Shown here one piece after another: positions 1-7,051 of a stretch of DNA of 15,401 nucleotides. Where the stretch lies: positions 1 through 15,401 of the forward strand of contig JAHEGA010000050.1 in NCBI GenBank assembly GCA_024639925.1, in the 5' to 3' direction. The notes below the pieces were generated by a model that made no database searches, was not told where the DNA came from, and saw only the letters and a list, made by a program, of their open reading frames with translations. Each line of letters starts with the position of its first letter. Position 1 is the first letter of the stretch. The DNA is from Microbacteriaceae bacterium (GTDB taxonomy: Bacteria; Actinomycetota; Actinomycetes; Actinomycetales; Microbacteriaceae). The translations under genes and the position numbers were made by a program.

Positions 1-74
1 GGCCAGGACACATTCATGCAGCCCAAACCCATCGCCGGGAGACTCCAGGGCCCTAATCGTCGGTGTTCCCTCAT
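1..74 (-). CDS. Aldo/keto reductase, N-terminal fragment (cut by window edge)
   Basis: Only the first 24 codons lie inside the window. The reading frame from the ATG at 74-72 gives MREHRRL followed by GPWSLPAMGLGCMNVSW, which resembles the first beta strand of aldo/keto reductases (typical form: LG..G..VS.LGLGCM.MS). The family uses NADPH to reduce aldehydes and ketones in a TIM barrel in the cytoplasm. The start lies 2 bases after the TAA of the upstream minus-strand gene, so the two are probably co-transcribed and perhaps translationally coupled. A purine-rich AGGGG lies about 11 bases before the ATG. No catalytic residues (Asp, Tyr, Lys, His) are visible because they lie beyond the edge. 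The call rests on about 17 residues, so a similar beta-strand motif in another family cannot be fully excluded. Confidence 0.6.
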   Translation of the reverse strand, partial: MREHRRLGPWSLPAMGLGCMNVSW

Positions 75-76
75 GA

Positions 77-1234
77 TTAGCGTTTCCCCTGCGCAATATC
101 CGGTTGTGGGAGGGGCTCCCTCAGGCCCGGTTTTTCAATCCGAAGCGTTTCCTCAGTGAGCGACACCACGGTCGTGGTGTGGAGGTCACTCTCGCCAAAG
201 GACAGCGCATATCCCGGCACGATCCACTGCCCTCCATCGTTATCCCAGATCAACAGAGAGGTAGCCGTGGCGCCGTGAATTCCGATCGGTTCGTCGAAGA
301 TGTTGTCCTCGAGCGTCAAGCCTTCCAGCATGTGAACATCCTCGAGTGCAGCCTCGTAATCAATCGCAGGCGCCCCCCACCAACTACCCGAGGACAGCCG
401 ATCGACCGCATCTCGCGGGCTCACTGTGTCGAAGTCGCCCCGGTAGACCGCTGTGGCGCTGTGCCCGGAGGCAGAAGCGAGGATGGGGCCAGGAGCCCAA
501 AACATCGTCCATTCAAGAGCGGTGGGCTCGCCCGCCACTCGCGCAGCGACGCTCACCCCGACGCCCCATTCATCGTCGGTCAGCACCACCACGTCCTCCA
601 GAGTGGCCTCAAGTCCTGCGTCACGAAAAATCTCCCACGCCATCTGCTGAGCTTTAGCAGCCGTGGGAAGCGGCAGCCCAGGGTTTGCGGGGGAACACTC
701 CCACCCCACCACGTCCTCGTCCGCCTCCTGAATCGGAACCTCTTCGCACACTGGCTCCGGGTAGGCGGTGGGGTCCGTGTAAAACCAGGAACCAGAGCCG
801 TTCCACGTCAGCACCAAGCTCGGGCTGTCCCAGTTTTCCTCCCCCACGACATAACCGGGCCAGGCCTCCGAATAGTCCCTGCTTACCCGGGGTTCGCCCT
901 CGAGTGAAAATAGCGGTGCCAGTTGCGAGAGGACCGTTGCGGGAGAGCCCTCCACGACCATTTCGTAAACAGCACCCACACCGGGAGCGTTGGAGAGCTC
1001 CGGTCCGGCCACATAGTCAATGGTGAAAGCAGAATCGGAGTCCTCGGCAAACCCTGAGCCTTCGGCGAACAATCCCGAATCTGCCAGGACAATGAGGGGC
1101 TGTGAGGGGGCCGTTACCTGCACGACGATGCCCAGCGTCAGAGTCGCGACAACGCCAACCGCCGCCCAGATGACCGGACCCGGGAGCGAGCGCAGGCGGC
1201 GCAGGACAGGGCCCATAGGTGCCTCATCGCTCAT
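77..1234 (-). CDS. Membrane-anchored exported protein of unknown function
   Basis: The predicted 385-residue protein has a short basic cytoplasmic tail (RRLR near residue 12), one hydrophobic segment at about residues 20-42, and a long acidic extracytoplasmic part rich in Trp, Tyr and Gly. There is no lipobox cysteine, so the hydrophobic stretch is more likely a signal anchor than a lipoprotein signal. Two cysteines (C163, C180) could form a disulfide. Residues 270-280 contain SPRDAVDRLSS, a pattern I loosely associate with unnamed actinobacterial surface proteins, but I do not recognise a named family. An in-frame start exists 35 codons upstream (1339), but the ATG at 1234 has a strong GAGGAG six bases ahead, so it is preferred. 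The gene is divergent from the metal ATPase and directly precedes the aldo/keto reductase fragment. No function is assigned. Confidence 0.8.
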   Translation of the reverse strand: MSDEAPMGPVLRRLRSLPGPVIWAAVGVVATLTLGIVVQVTAPSQPLIVLADSGLFAEGSGFAEDSDSAFTIDYVAGPELSNAPGVGAVYEMVVEGSPATVLSQLAPLFSLEGEPRVSRDYSEAWPGYVVGEENWDSPSLVLTWNGSGSWFYTDPTAYPEPVCEEVPIQEADEDVVGWECSPANPGLPLPTAAKAQQMAWEIFRDAGLEATLEDVVVLTDDEWGVGVSVAARVAGEPTALEWTMFWAPGPILASASGHSATAVYRGDFDTVSPRDAVDRLSSGSWWGAPAIDYEAALEDVHMLEGLTLEDNIFDEPIGIHGATATSLLIWDNDGGQWIVPGYALSFGESDLHTTTVVSLTEETLRIEKPGLREPLPQPDIAQGKR

Positions 1235-1240
1235 TGCCCG

Positions 1241-1246
1241 CTCCTC
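1241..1246 (-). promoter_or_regulatory. Ribosome binding site fixing the start of the anchored protein
   Basis: GAGGAG on the minus strand sits six bases before the ATG at 1234. This is near-ideal spacing and argues against the longer reading frame starting at 1339, whose extra 35 residues would also precede the membrane segment with an unlikely charged leader. Confidence 0.6.
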
Positions 1247-1320
1247 ATCTTCTGCACAAGTGTAGGCAGTCCCCCTTTGCCTCCGTCGATTGAGATACGT
1301 CAACATGGCAGAATCCCCCC

Positions 1321-3210
1321 ATGGGCCGTCTCTGGGCATTTATCACGCGCTATCCCTTCGTGGTCATCGCGTTGGGTGTCGGTAGCGTTGGGCTCCTTAC
1401 GGGAAGTCTCCTCGACGGCGAGTTCAGCCGATGGCTGGTCACCGGATTTGCCGGTTTCGTCGCACTCTGGCAGTCCGTAGGGATGATTCAATCAATTCTT
1501 CGCGGCCACTGGGGTCTTGATGTTCTCGCAGTGACCGCCATCATCGCGACTCTCGCCGTGGGCGAATACTGGGCCAGCTTGATTATTGTCATCATGCTGA
1601 GCGGGGGTGAAGCCCTCGAAGATGCCGCTTCCTATCGAGCACAGCGGGAGCTCACTCAGCTTTTTGACCAGGTACCCCAGAGCGCCCATCGCCTCGAGCC
1701 CGATGGTTCACTGGTCGATGTTCCGGCCAACGACATTCGGGTGGGAGACCGCCTTGTCATTCGGCCATCGGAAGTGGTGCCTGTCGATGGCACCCTCGCC
1801 AGCGACGCGGGCGAATTCGACGAGGCCTCCCTGACCGGCGAAAGCTTGCCCGTTTCTCGGTCGCGGGGTGACGGCATTCTGAGTGGGTCACTGAATGGCT
1901 CAGTTGCGGTGGAAATTACGGCCACTCGGGAAGCACGCGATAGCGAATACCAGCGCATTGTTGGCCTGGTGGAAGAAGCCACACGATCAAAGGCTCCCTT
2001 GGTTCGACTGGCAGACCGCTACGCGGTGCCCTTCACCGCCTTGGCCTACGCGATTGCGGGAGCAGCGTGGTGGATTAGTGGCGATCCGGTCCGCTTTGCC
2101 GAAGTGCTCGTAGTGGCCACACCCTGCCCGCTCCTGATTGCTGCCCCGGTTGCGTTCATGGGGGGCATGTCCAGAGCCGCAAAATCCGGCGTCGTGATCA
2201 AAGACGCCGGCACCTTGGAGCGCCTGTCACGGGTGAAGACCGTCGCCTTCGACAAAACCGGAACCCTTACCCACGGCGAGCCAGAAGTGAGCGCCATCGA
2301 ACCTCACGCAGGCGCGCGATCAGAAGACGAGCTTCTGGCTCTCGTCGCGAGTGCCGAACAGTACTCCTCCCATGTTTTGGCGCGCGCCATCGTGGACACC
2401 GCTCGGTCCCGCGGACTTGAGGTGACGGAAGCTTCTCGTGCCGAGGAGGTCGCGACCCACGGTATTTCCGCGGATATCAACGGTTCCCTTGTGTTGGTCG
2501 GGAAACAGGCGTTCATTGCCGAATCGGTGGCCGGGGTGGAAAAACGCGCCATCGAACCGGGTGAAACCGTCGTCTATGTCGCCATCGACGACGCTTTTGC
2601 TGGCGTCATCGTCCTGAAAGACATCATCCGCGAGGAAGCTGCCGGCATTCTTGCGACCTTGCCCACTCTGGGGGTTCGACGCATGCTCGTCGTGTCGGGT
2701 GACAGTGTGGACACCACAGGACATGTTGCTGGCGAGCTCGGGCTCGCGGAATTCCACGGCGAGTGTCTTCCCTCCGACAAGGTTCGCATCGTGCAGGGTC
2801 TCTCCCCCTCTGCAGTCATGATGGTCGGCGATGGCGTGAACGATGCCCCCGTCCTGGCTGCTGCTGATGTGGGGGTGGCGCTTGGTGCCAAAGGCTCGAC
2901 AGCCGCCAGCGAATCAGCTGATGTGGTGATTCTGGTCGACAACGTGGGCGTTGTTGCTGACGCGGTGGATATTGGAAAGCGCACCATCCGGATTGCTCTG
3001 CAGAGCATCTGGCTCGGCATCATTATGAGCGTTGGGCTCATGCTGGTCGCCGCGTTTGGTTTCCTGCCGGCTGTTGTCGGTGCTCTCATGCAAGAGGTCG
3101 TTGATCTCGTGGCCATCCTGGGAGCCTTGCGGGCTGTCCGCTCCCCTCGGACCACCCGAGGCTCGAGCGCGGGAGTACAGTTGTCGCGTGAGCAACGAGC
3201 ACGGGCCTGA
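1321..3210 (+). CDS. P1B-type heavy-metal translocating ATPase with TPC motif, no N-terminal metal-binding domain
   Basis: This 629-residue integral membrane pump should couple ATP hydrolysis to transition-metal export. Hydrophobic segments occur near 8-30, 36-58, 66-81, 84-97, 236-253, 258-284, 556-580 and 581-603, which fits the eight-helix P1B layout. The actuator motif TGES is at 172-175, the phosphorylation motif DKTGT begins at D311, and the hinge motif GDGVNDAP is at 503-510. The membrane metal motif is TPCP (267-270) rather than the CPC/CPH of Cu, Zn or Cd pumps. The last helix carries QEVVDLVAI (591-599). There is no N-terminal HMA or His-rich domain. The usual HP dipeptide of the nucleotide-binding domain reads H351-V352. 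TPC pumps belong to less studied P1B subgroups linked to Fe, Co or Ni, so the substrate is uncertain. The ATG at 1321 has no clear Shine-Dalgarno, but no earlier in-frame start follows the stop at 1291. The gene overlaps the next one by 23 bases. Confidence 0.9.
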   Translation: MGRLWAFITRYPFVVIALGVGSVGLLTGSLLDGEFSRWLVTGFAGFVALWQSVGMIQSILRGHWGLDVLAVTAIIATLAVGEYWASLIIVIMLSGGEALEDAASYRAQRELTQLFDQVPQSAHRLEPDGSLVDVPANDIRVGDRLVIRPSEVVPVDGTLASDAGEFDEASLTGESLPVSRSRGDGILSGSLNGSVAVEITATREARDSEYQRIVGLVEEATRSKAPLVRLADRYAVPFTALAYAIAGAAWWISGDPVRFAEVLVVATPCPLLIAAPVAFMGGMSRAAKSGVVIKDAGTLERLSRVKTVAFDKTGTLTHGEPEVSAIEPHAGARSEDELLALVASAEQYSSHVLARAIVDTARSRGLEVTEASRAEEVATHGISADINGSLVLVGKQAFIAESVAGVEKRAIEPGETVVYVAIDDAFAGVIVLKDIIREEAAGILATLPTLGVRRMLVVSGDSVDTTGHVAGELGLAEFHGECLPSDKVRIVQGLSPSAVMMVGDGVNDAPVLAAADVGVALGAKGSTAASESADVVILVDNVGVVADAVDIGKRTIRIALQSIWLGIIMSVGLMLVAAFGFLPAVVGALMQEVVDLVAILGALRAVRSPRTTRGSSAGVQLSREQRARA

Positions 3211-3901
3211 ACCCCATTCCCTGAGCATCGCCCCAAGACTCAACTGGTTGCGCGCGGGTGTTCTGGGCGCAAACGACGGGATTGTGTCGATCGCTGCGCT
3301 CGTTGTTGGCGTTGCTGCCGCAACCCAGGAGACACTGCCCGTCCTGATTGCCGGAACCGCGGGAATTGTGGCCGGTTCGCTCTCAATGGCACTCGGTGAA
3401 TACGTGTCCGTCTCCTCGCAGCGCGACAGTGAAGCGTCCCTGATCGCCCGCGAACGCCAGGAACTGCGAGATTACCCAGAGGAAGAGCTGAAGGAACTCG
3501 CGGGGATTTATGAGGCCAAAGGCCTCAGCCCTGCCACCGCAACACAGGTGGCGAAAGAGCTCACTGCCCACGATGCTGTGTCCGCTCATCTCGAGGCCGA
3601 GCTTGGCATTGATGAACGGACTTTGACCAACCCGTGGCATGCTGCCATTTCCTCCGCCGTGGCGTTTCTTGCCGGGGCAGTGCTGCCAATGCTCGCCATC
3701 ACGCTCACACCCGGCGACGTCCGGATTCCGCTGACTTTTGCTGCTTCCCTCGTCGCCCTAGCGATTACCGGCGGCCTCGGTGCTTACCTCGGCCAAAGCC
3801 CTCTGCTTCGGCCTATCCTGCGCGTCACGGGCGGCGGCGCGCTTGCCTTGGCGCTCACCTGGGGAATCGGTCTAGTCCTGGGCGGAGAAGTAGCCCTCTG
3901 A
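3188..3901 (+). CDS. VIT1/CCC1-family Fe2+/Mn2+ transporter
   Basis: The 237-residue protein has the VIT family plan: two N-terminal helices (about 24-45 and 50-72), a Glu-rich cytoplasmic metal-binding helical domain (about 80-140), and three C-terminal helices (about 152-172, 179-201, 212-233). Family hallmarks include GVLGANDGIVS (24-34, with D30) and SMALGEYVSVSSQRD (66-80, with M67 and E71), plus many acidic residues in PEEELKEL (97-104). The family moves Fe2+ or Mn2+ out of the cytosol, by proton antiport in studied members. The GTG start at 3188 gives the usual family length and lies inside the end of the ATPase gene, implying coupling. A GGGAG lies about 12 bases upstream, which is longer than ideal. 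Reading farther upstream in this frame would only translate ATPase sequence. Confidence 0.92.
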   Translation: MSNEHGPEPHSLSIAPRLNWLRAGVLGANDGIVSIAALVVGVAAATQETLPVLIAGTAGIVAGSLSMALGEYVSVSSQRDSEASLIARERQELRDYPEEELKELAGIYEAKGLSPATATQVAKELTAHDAVSAHLEAELGIDERTLTNPWHAAISSAVAFLAGAVLPMLAITLTPGDVRIPLTFAASLVALAITGGLGAYLGQSPLLRPILRVTGGGALALALTWGIGLVLGGEVAL

Positions 3902-3914
3902 GAGGGGCCGTCCT

Positions 3915-4334
3915 ATGGCGAGCGACACCAAATCTGGCTTCTCCGAGGTTGAGCGCGCAGCCATGAAAGAGCGGGCGCGTGAGGCCCGAGAGTTCAAAAA
4001 GCTGCCCGGCGAAGAGCAAGTGCAGAAGAAGATCGCAGAGATGTCGCCCTCCGATCAAGAGCTTGCTCGAGGAATTCATGCATTGGTCTTGGCGGTCTCC
4101 CCTGAACTGACCACAAAGACGTGGTACGGAATGCCCGCATATTTTTTGGGGGAAAAAATCATTTGCTTTTTCCAGGCGGCGTCCAAGTTTGAGTCCCGGT
4201 ATTGCACCTTTGGTTTTCAAGACGCCGCAAAATTGGATGACGGCCCGCTGTGGCCGACGTCCTACGCCATCACCGAACTCACCGATGAGGTGGCCAAGAC
4301 ACTGAGCTCACGGGTAAAGAAGGCGATCTCTTAA
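3915..4334 (+). CDS. DUF1801 / YdhG-like family protein (possible iron-binding chaperone)
   Basis: The 139-residue cytoplasmic protein has a charged helical N-terminus (about 1-45), then the DUF1801-type core with ELTTKTWYGMPAYF (84-97) followed by ICFFQAASKFESRYCTFGF. It has no signal peptide or membrane segment. The family shares the YjbR/CyaY-like fold, and Bacillus subtilis YdhG (Fra) from the same broad family has been described as a frataxin-like iron donor. Many members, however, have no tested role. It begins 13 bases after the VIT gene, with GAGAGGGG about 7 bases before the ATG, so it is very likely the third gene of the metal operon. That context supports, but does not prove, an iron-related role. 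Confidence 0.82.
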   Translation: MASDTKSGFSEVERAAMKERAREAREFKKLPGEEQVQKKIAEMSPSDQELARGIHALVLAVSPELTTKTWYGMPAYFLGEKIICFFQAASKFESRYCTFGFQDAAKLDDGPLWPTSYAITELTDEVAKTLSSRVKKAIS

Positions 4335-4372
4335 GTCCCTTAGAGGAGGGAGGTCCGCTTCTTCACGGAAAA

Positions 4373-4462
4373 TGGCGGTACCGGTGGGATTTGAACCCAC
4401 GGTGGACTTGCACCCACACAACTTTTCGAGAGTTGCACCTTCGGCCGCTCGGACACGGTACC
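4373..4462 (-). tRNA. tRNA-Ser(CGA)
   Basis: The minus strand folds as a class II tRNA of 90 bases with encoded CCA. The acceptor arms are GGTACCG (4462-4456) and CGGTACC (4383-4377), with discriminator G then CCA (4375-4373). The anticodon stem CAACT/AGTTG encloses the loop CTCGAAA, giving anticodon CGA, which reads the serine codon UCG. A long variable arm (GTGGGTGCAAGTCCAC region) typical of tRNA-Ser is present, and the T arm has GGTTCAAATC. It is divergent from radA and convergent with the DUF1801 gene. No integrase or duplicated 3' end was seen, so it is not an evident attachment site. Confidence 0.97.
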
Positions 4463-4469
4463 GCCCGCT

Positions 4470-4475
4470 AGTTTA
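4470..4475 (-). promoter_or_regulatory. Probable -10 element for tRNA-Ser
   Basis: TAAACT on the minus strand ends 7 bases before the mature tRNA 5' end, preceded by TGTG. A weak TTCCTG lies 17 bases upstream as a possible -35. This is pattern reading only. It would start transcription almost at the mature 5' end. Confidence 0.35.
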
Positions 4476-4516
4476 CACATCGCACGCTTGCCCAGGAAGG
4501 TGTCGCCGGGAGCGCT

Positions 4517-4522
4517 TAAGCT
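4517..4522 (+). promoter_or_regulatory. Possible -10 element giving a leaderless radA mRNA
   Basis: TAAGCT fits TANNNT and is followed by exactly six bases before the radA ATG at 4529, placing a start site on or next to the A of the ATG. No Shine-Dalgarno lies at normal spacing before radA and no good -35 is visible. The same layout occurs before two other genes here. Confidence 0.35.
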
Positions 4523-4528
4523 CGTCAC

Positions 4529-5881
4529 ATGGCAAAAACCGCAGCTGCGTACCACTGCTCCGAGTGCGGCTGGAGCACACTCAAATGGGTCGGCCGATGC
4601 GGTGAGTGCCAAACCTGGGGCACCGTGGTCGAAGCGGCCGCCCCCACCGCGCGCTCCAAACAGGTCAAAGCAATCGTTCCGCTTGGAGAGGCGGTCGCCA
4701 AGCCCATAACCGAATATTCGGGCGCAGACAGCGGACACCAGCCCACCGGGGTTGGGGAATTTGACCGTGTCCTCGGTGGCGGCATCGTCCCTGGAGCCGT
4801 GATTTTGCTGTCTGGGGAACCCGGTGTTGGGAAATCCACCCTGCTACTGGACGTTGCGGCGAAAGTCGCCGCTAACAACAACACCGTTCTTTACGTCAGT
4901 GCTGAAGAGTCTGCCGGCCAGGTGCACCTTCGGGCATCCCGCACCGGTGGCCTCCAGGACACACTGTTTCTTGCTAACGACATGGACCTCGGTGCCGTGC
5001 TGGGACACATCGAATCGACATCGCCGGATTTGGTGATCATCGACTCTGTCCAGACTCTGTCCTCAGGACTCATCGATGGTTCCGCCGGGGGTGTGGCGCA
5101 GGTTCGTGAGGTTGCGGCCACACTGATTCGAGTGGCTAAGGAAACCACCATTCCCATCATCATGGTGGGTCACGTCACCAAGGATGGTCAGGTCGCTGGC
5201 CCCCGCACACTCGAGCACCTCGTAGATGTCGTCTGCCAGTTTGAGGGTGATCGTCAGACCGCGCTGCGCTTTGTTCGAGCGCTCAAGAACAGATTCGGCC
5301 CCACCGACGAAGTCGGCTGTTTTGAGATGAGTGGGGAGGGAATTGTCGAGGTCCCTGACCCGAGCGGCCTCTTTCGCTCCGGAGCCGGCGAACCTGTCAG
5401 CGGGACCTGCACCACCATCGCCCTCGAGGGTCGGCGGGCCCTCCCCGTGGAAGTCCAGGCTCTCGTTGTTCCCAGTGGGGCCCCGCAGCCCCGCCGAGTA
5501 GTCAACGGAGTGGAGTCTTCTCGGGTGGCGATGCTTCTCGCTGTGTTGGAGAGGCGTGCAGGGATTGCCCTCTCCTCCGCCGATGTGTACGTCTCCACGG
5601 TTGGCGGGATCCGATTGCACGAGCCGGGTGCGGACCTCGCGATCGCTCTTGCGGTTGCCAGTGCTGCCAAAGACATCCCGCTTCCCCACACCATCGCAGC
5701 CATTGGTGAGATTAGTCTTGCCGGCGAAATCCGAGGTGTCTCTCAAGCTGCCCAGAGGGCTAACGAAGCCAAACGCTTAGGTTTTGACACCGTTTTGGAC
5801 CAAAACAAGACCAGTATTCAGCAGGCCATCCGAGACGCCTTTGCCCACAGCCCCGCAAGGGCCGAAAAGCCAGATTTCTAG
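4529..5881 (+). CDS. radA: DNA repair/recombination ATPase RadA (Sms)
   Basis: The 450-residue protein matches RadA in length and domain order. A C4 zinc finger uses C10, C13, C24 and C27. The RecA-like ATPase core has Walker A GEPGVGKST (96-104) and Walker B LVIIDSVQ (168-175), and the RadA-specific KNRFG motif is at 253-257. The C-terminal Lon-protease-like domain (about 285-440) contains DVYVSTVGGIRLHEPGADL (352-370). RadA is a cytoplasmic branch-migration helicase that acts with RecA in recombination and repair. The gene is divergent from tRNA-Ser. Its TAG overlaps the stop of the convergent downstream gene. The start lacks a well-spaced Shine-Dalgarno and may be leaderless. Confidence 0.98.
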   Translation: MAKTAAAYHCSECGWSTLKWVGRCGECQTWGTVVEAAAPTARSKQVKAIVPLGEAVAKPITEYSGADSGHQPTGVGEFDRVLGGGIVPGAVILLSGEPGVGKSTLLLDVAAKVAANNNTVLYVSAEESAGQVHLRASRTGGLQDTLFLANDMDLGAVLGHIESTSPDLVIIDSVQTLSSGLIDGSAGGVAQVREVAATLIRVAKETTIPIIMVGHVTKDGQVAGPRTLEHLVDVVCQFEGDRQTALRFVRALKNRFGPTDEVGCFEMSGEGIVEVPDPSGLFRSGAGEPVSGTCTTIALEGRRALPVEVQALVVPSGAPQPRRVVNGVESSRVAMLLAVLERRAGIALSSADVYVSTVGGIRLHEPGADLAIALAVASAAKDIPLPHTIAAIGEISLAGEIRGVSQAAQRANEAKRLGFDTVLDQNKTSIQQAIRDAFAHSPARAEKPDF

Positions 5882-6450
5882 TTCAGCAGGAACTGTTTGG
5901 TCTCGGGAGAACTCACATCTCCCAGTGACACCGTCAGATGGTAACTAGCACCACCGCCGGGCATGATGGGGCGCTCGCCATCGCACGTATCCGGGGTGGA
6001 TCGTGTGCGGTCCCACGGAAGAGACGTCGTTTCCTGAGCCTCACCGGGTGACAGGGTGATGTCCATGGGGTTGGAGACGGTCTGGCAATCATCTGACGCC
6101 CAAATTTGGTCATCACCCGAGGTGATCACATAGCGCTGCTGGTCAGTCCCCACCGCGAGCGTGCACTCTTGAGCAGAAACATTGGTGACACTCAGCCACA
6201 GCTGAGGAGCCTCACCGCTGGCATAGCTGCTCTGGTCGGTTTTTGCTACAAGCTCCAGTTGGCCAGGCAGGCAGTCGGGTGGGGTCAGCACCTCCACCGC
6301 AACCTCGGGTTCTGGTTCCGGTTCCTGAGCAGCGGAATTACCAAACCCGGGGCGCACAATAATCAGCACCACCACAACGATGACCGCGACTAACCCGCCA
6401 AGAACGGCGAGACGTCGACGCCAGTAAATGTTCTGAGGAACCGTGGACAT
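5878..6450 (-). CDS. Membrane-anchored protein with extracytoplasmic Ig-like/beta domain, unknown function
   Basis: The 190-residue protein has a basic N-terminus (WRRRL, 10-14), one hydrophobic helix at about 14-32, an acidic Pro-Glu spacer (EPEPEPEV, 43-50), and a C-terminal domain of about 130 residues that looks like a small beta sandwich. The domain has four cysteines (C60, C96, C122, C156), an even number that suits two disulfides outside the membrane. Phrases such as PQLWLSVTNVSAQECTL and ITLSPGEAQETTSLPWD resemble Ig-like domains of the DUF4232/BsuPI type found in actinobacterial envelope proteins, but I cannot name the family with certainty. It is convergent with radA, whose stop it overlaps, and follows argA on the same strand after a 72-base gap that contains its likely promoter. 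Confidence 0.83.
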   Translation of the reverse strand: MSTVPQNIYWRRRLAVLGGLVAVIVVVVLIIVRPGFGNSAAQEPEPEPEVAVEVLTPPDCLPGQLELVAKTDQSSYASGEAPQLWLSVTNVSAQECTLAVGTDQQRYVITSGDDQIWASDDCQTVSNPMDITLSPGEAQETTSLPWDRTRSTPDTCDGERPIMPGGGASYHLTVSLGDVSSPETKQFLLN

Positions 6451-6456
6451 AGCCCT

Positions 6457-6462
6457 AGGGTA
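6457..6462 (-). promoter_or_regulatory. Possible -10 element giving a leaderless mRNA for the four-Cys protein
   Basis: TACCCT on the minus strand is followed by six bases and then the ATG at 6450. The only purine-rich stretch (AGGG) is too close to the ATG to act as a normal ribosome binding site. No convincing -35 is visible. Confidence 0.35.
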
Positions 6463-6522
6463 CGACTGGGAACCGCTAAATCAGTGCTTCCCAACCGGCG
6501 AGCCTGAAGACTCTGCGGGCAT

Positions 6523-7035
6523 TCATAGGGTTTTGACCATCCGGGAGTTGCCCAGGGTGTTGGGCTTCACCCGAGCAAGATCAAGGAACTCAGCGACACC
6601 TTCATCGGGTGAGCGAACCAGCTCCGCATAAACGTCGGGGGCCACGTCGACTTCCGGCTGAACACTAAAACCGTGGGAGGTGAAGAACTCCACTTCAAAC
6701 GTCAGGCAAAACAGTGTGGTGAGGCCCAACTCTCGCGCCCGAGCCTCCAGAGCCTCAATCAACGCATGACCAACGCCCTTGTGGGTGTGAGCAGAATCAA
6801 CACTCAGCGTCCGGATTTCACCCAGGTCTTCCCAAAAGACGTGCAGAGCACCGCACCCGATGACCTGGTCAGCAGCATCGACGGCAACGCTGAACTCTTG
6901 GACAGACTCGAACAAAACGACGAGGTCTTTCCCCAACAACACACGAGAATCCACCAACGGTTGAATCAGGGCGGCAATCGCCCTGATATCACCGGTGGTT
7001 GCCGGGCGGACCCGGAAACCGTCGTCTGTAGCCAC
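6523..7035 (-). CDS. argA: Amino-acid N-acetyltransferase (N-acetylglutamate synthase, short actinobacterial type)
   Basis: This 170-residue single GNAT-domain enzyme should acetylate glutamate from acetyl-CoA, the first step of arginine synthesis, in the cytoplasm. It has VRPATTGDIRAI near 9-20, CGALHVFWEDLGEIRTLSVD (61-80) and the acetyl-CoA pyrophosphate loop HKGVGHA (85-91). The C-terminal signature DEGVAEFLDLARVKPNTLGN (144-163) is characteristic of the short actinobacterial ArgA rather than generic GNATs. There is no N-terminal amino-acid-kinase domain, as expected for this type. The open frame extends back to 7128, but that part overlaps clpC. The GTG at 7035 lies 16 bases after the clpC stop and gives the usual family length, so it is chosen. 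No clear Shine-Dalgarno precedes it, so translation may depend on clpC readthrough or coupling. Confidence 0.88.
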   Translation of the reverse strand: MATDDGFRVRPATTGDIRAIAALIQPLVDSRVLLGKDLVVLFESVQEFSVAVDAADQVIGCGALHVFWEDLGEIRTLSVDSAHTHKGVGHALIEALEARARELGLTTLFCLTFEVEFFTSHGFSVQPEVDVAPDVYAELVRSPDEGVAEFLDLARVKPNTLGNSRMVKTL

Positions 7036-7051
7036 GACGCCAGCGTAGTCG

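Noticed and set aside
104..907. Long plus-strand open frame opposite the anchored protein gene
   Set aside because: It lies wholly antisense to a frame with a strong ribosome binding site and sensible membrane topology. Its composition (many Arg, His, Pro) is typical of a GC-driven shadow frame.
1277..1300. TTGCCT...GATACG as a promoter for the metal ATPase
   Set aside because: The spacing between the two boxes is about 11-12 bases, far from the usual 17, and the -10 match is poor.
2574..3236. 220-codon minus-strand open frame opposite the ATPase
   Set aside because: It is antisense to the DKTGT/GDGVNDAP half of the ATPase and is Ser/Thr/Arg-rich as expected of a shadow.
4335..4372. Possible bidirectional terminator (TCCCT/AGGGA) between the DUF1801 gene and tRNA-Ser
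   Set aside because: The stem is five bases with a six-base loop and no T run, so support is too weak to list as a feature.
4373..4462. tRNA-Ser as an integration (attB) site for a mobile element
   Set aside because: No integrase, no direct repeat of the tRNA 3' end and no foreign-looking genes lie beside it. Neighbours are core genes.
6467..6493. Inverted repeat TGGGAA...TTCCCA after argA as a terminator
   Set aside because: The loop is 15 bases, the stem only six, and no T tract follows on either strand. It also overlaps the likely upstream promoter region of the next gene.
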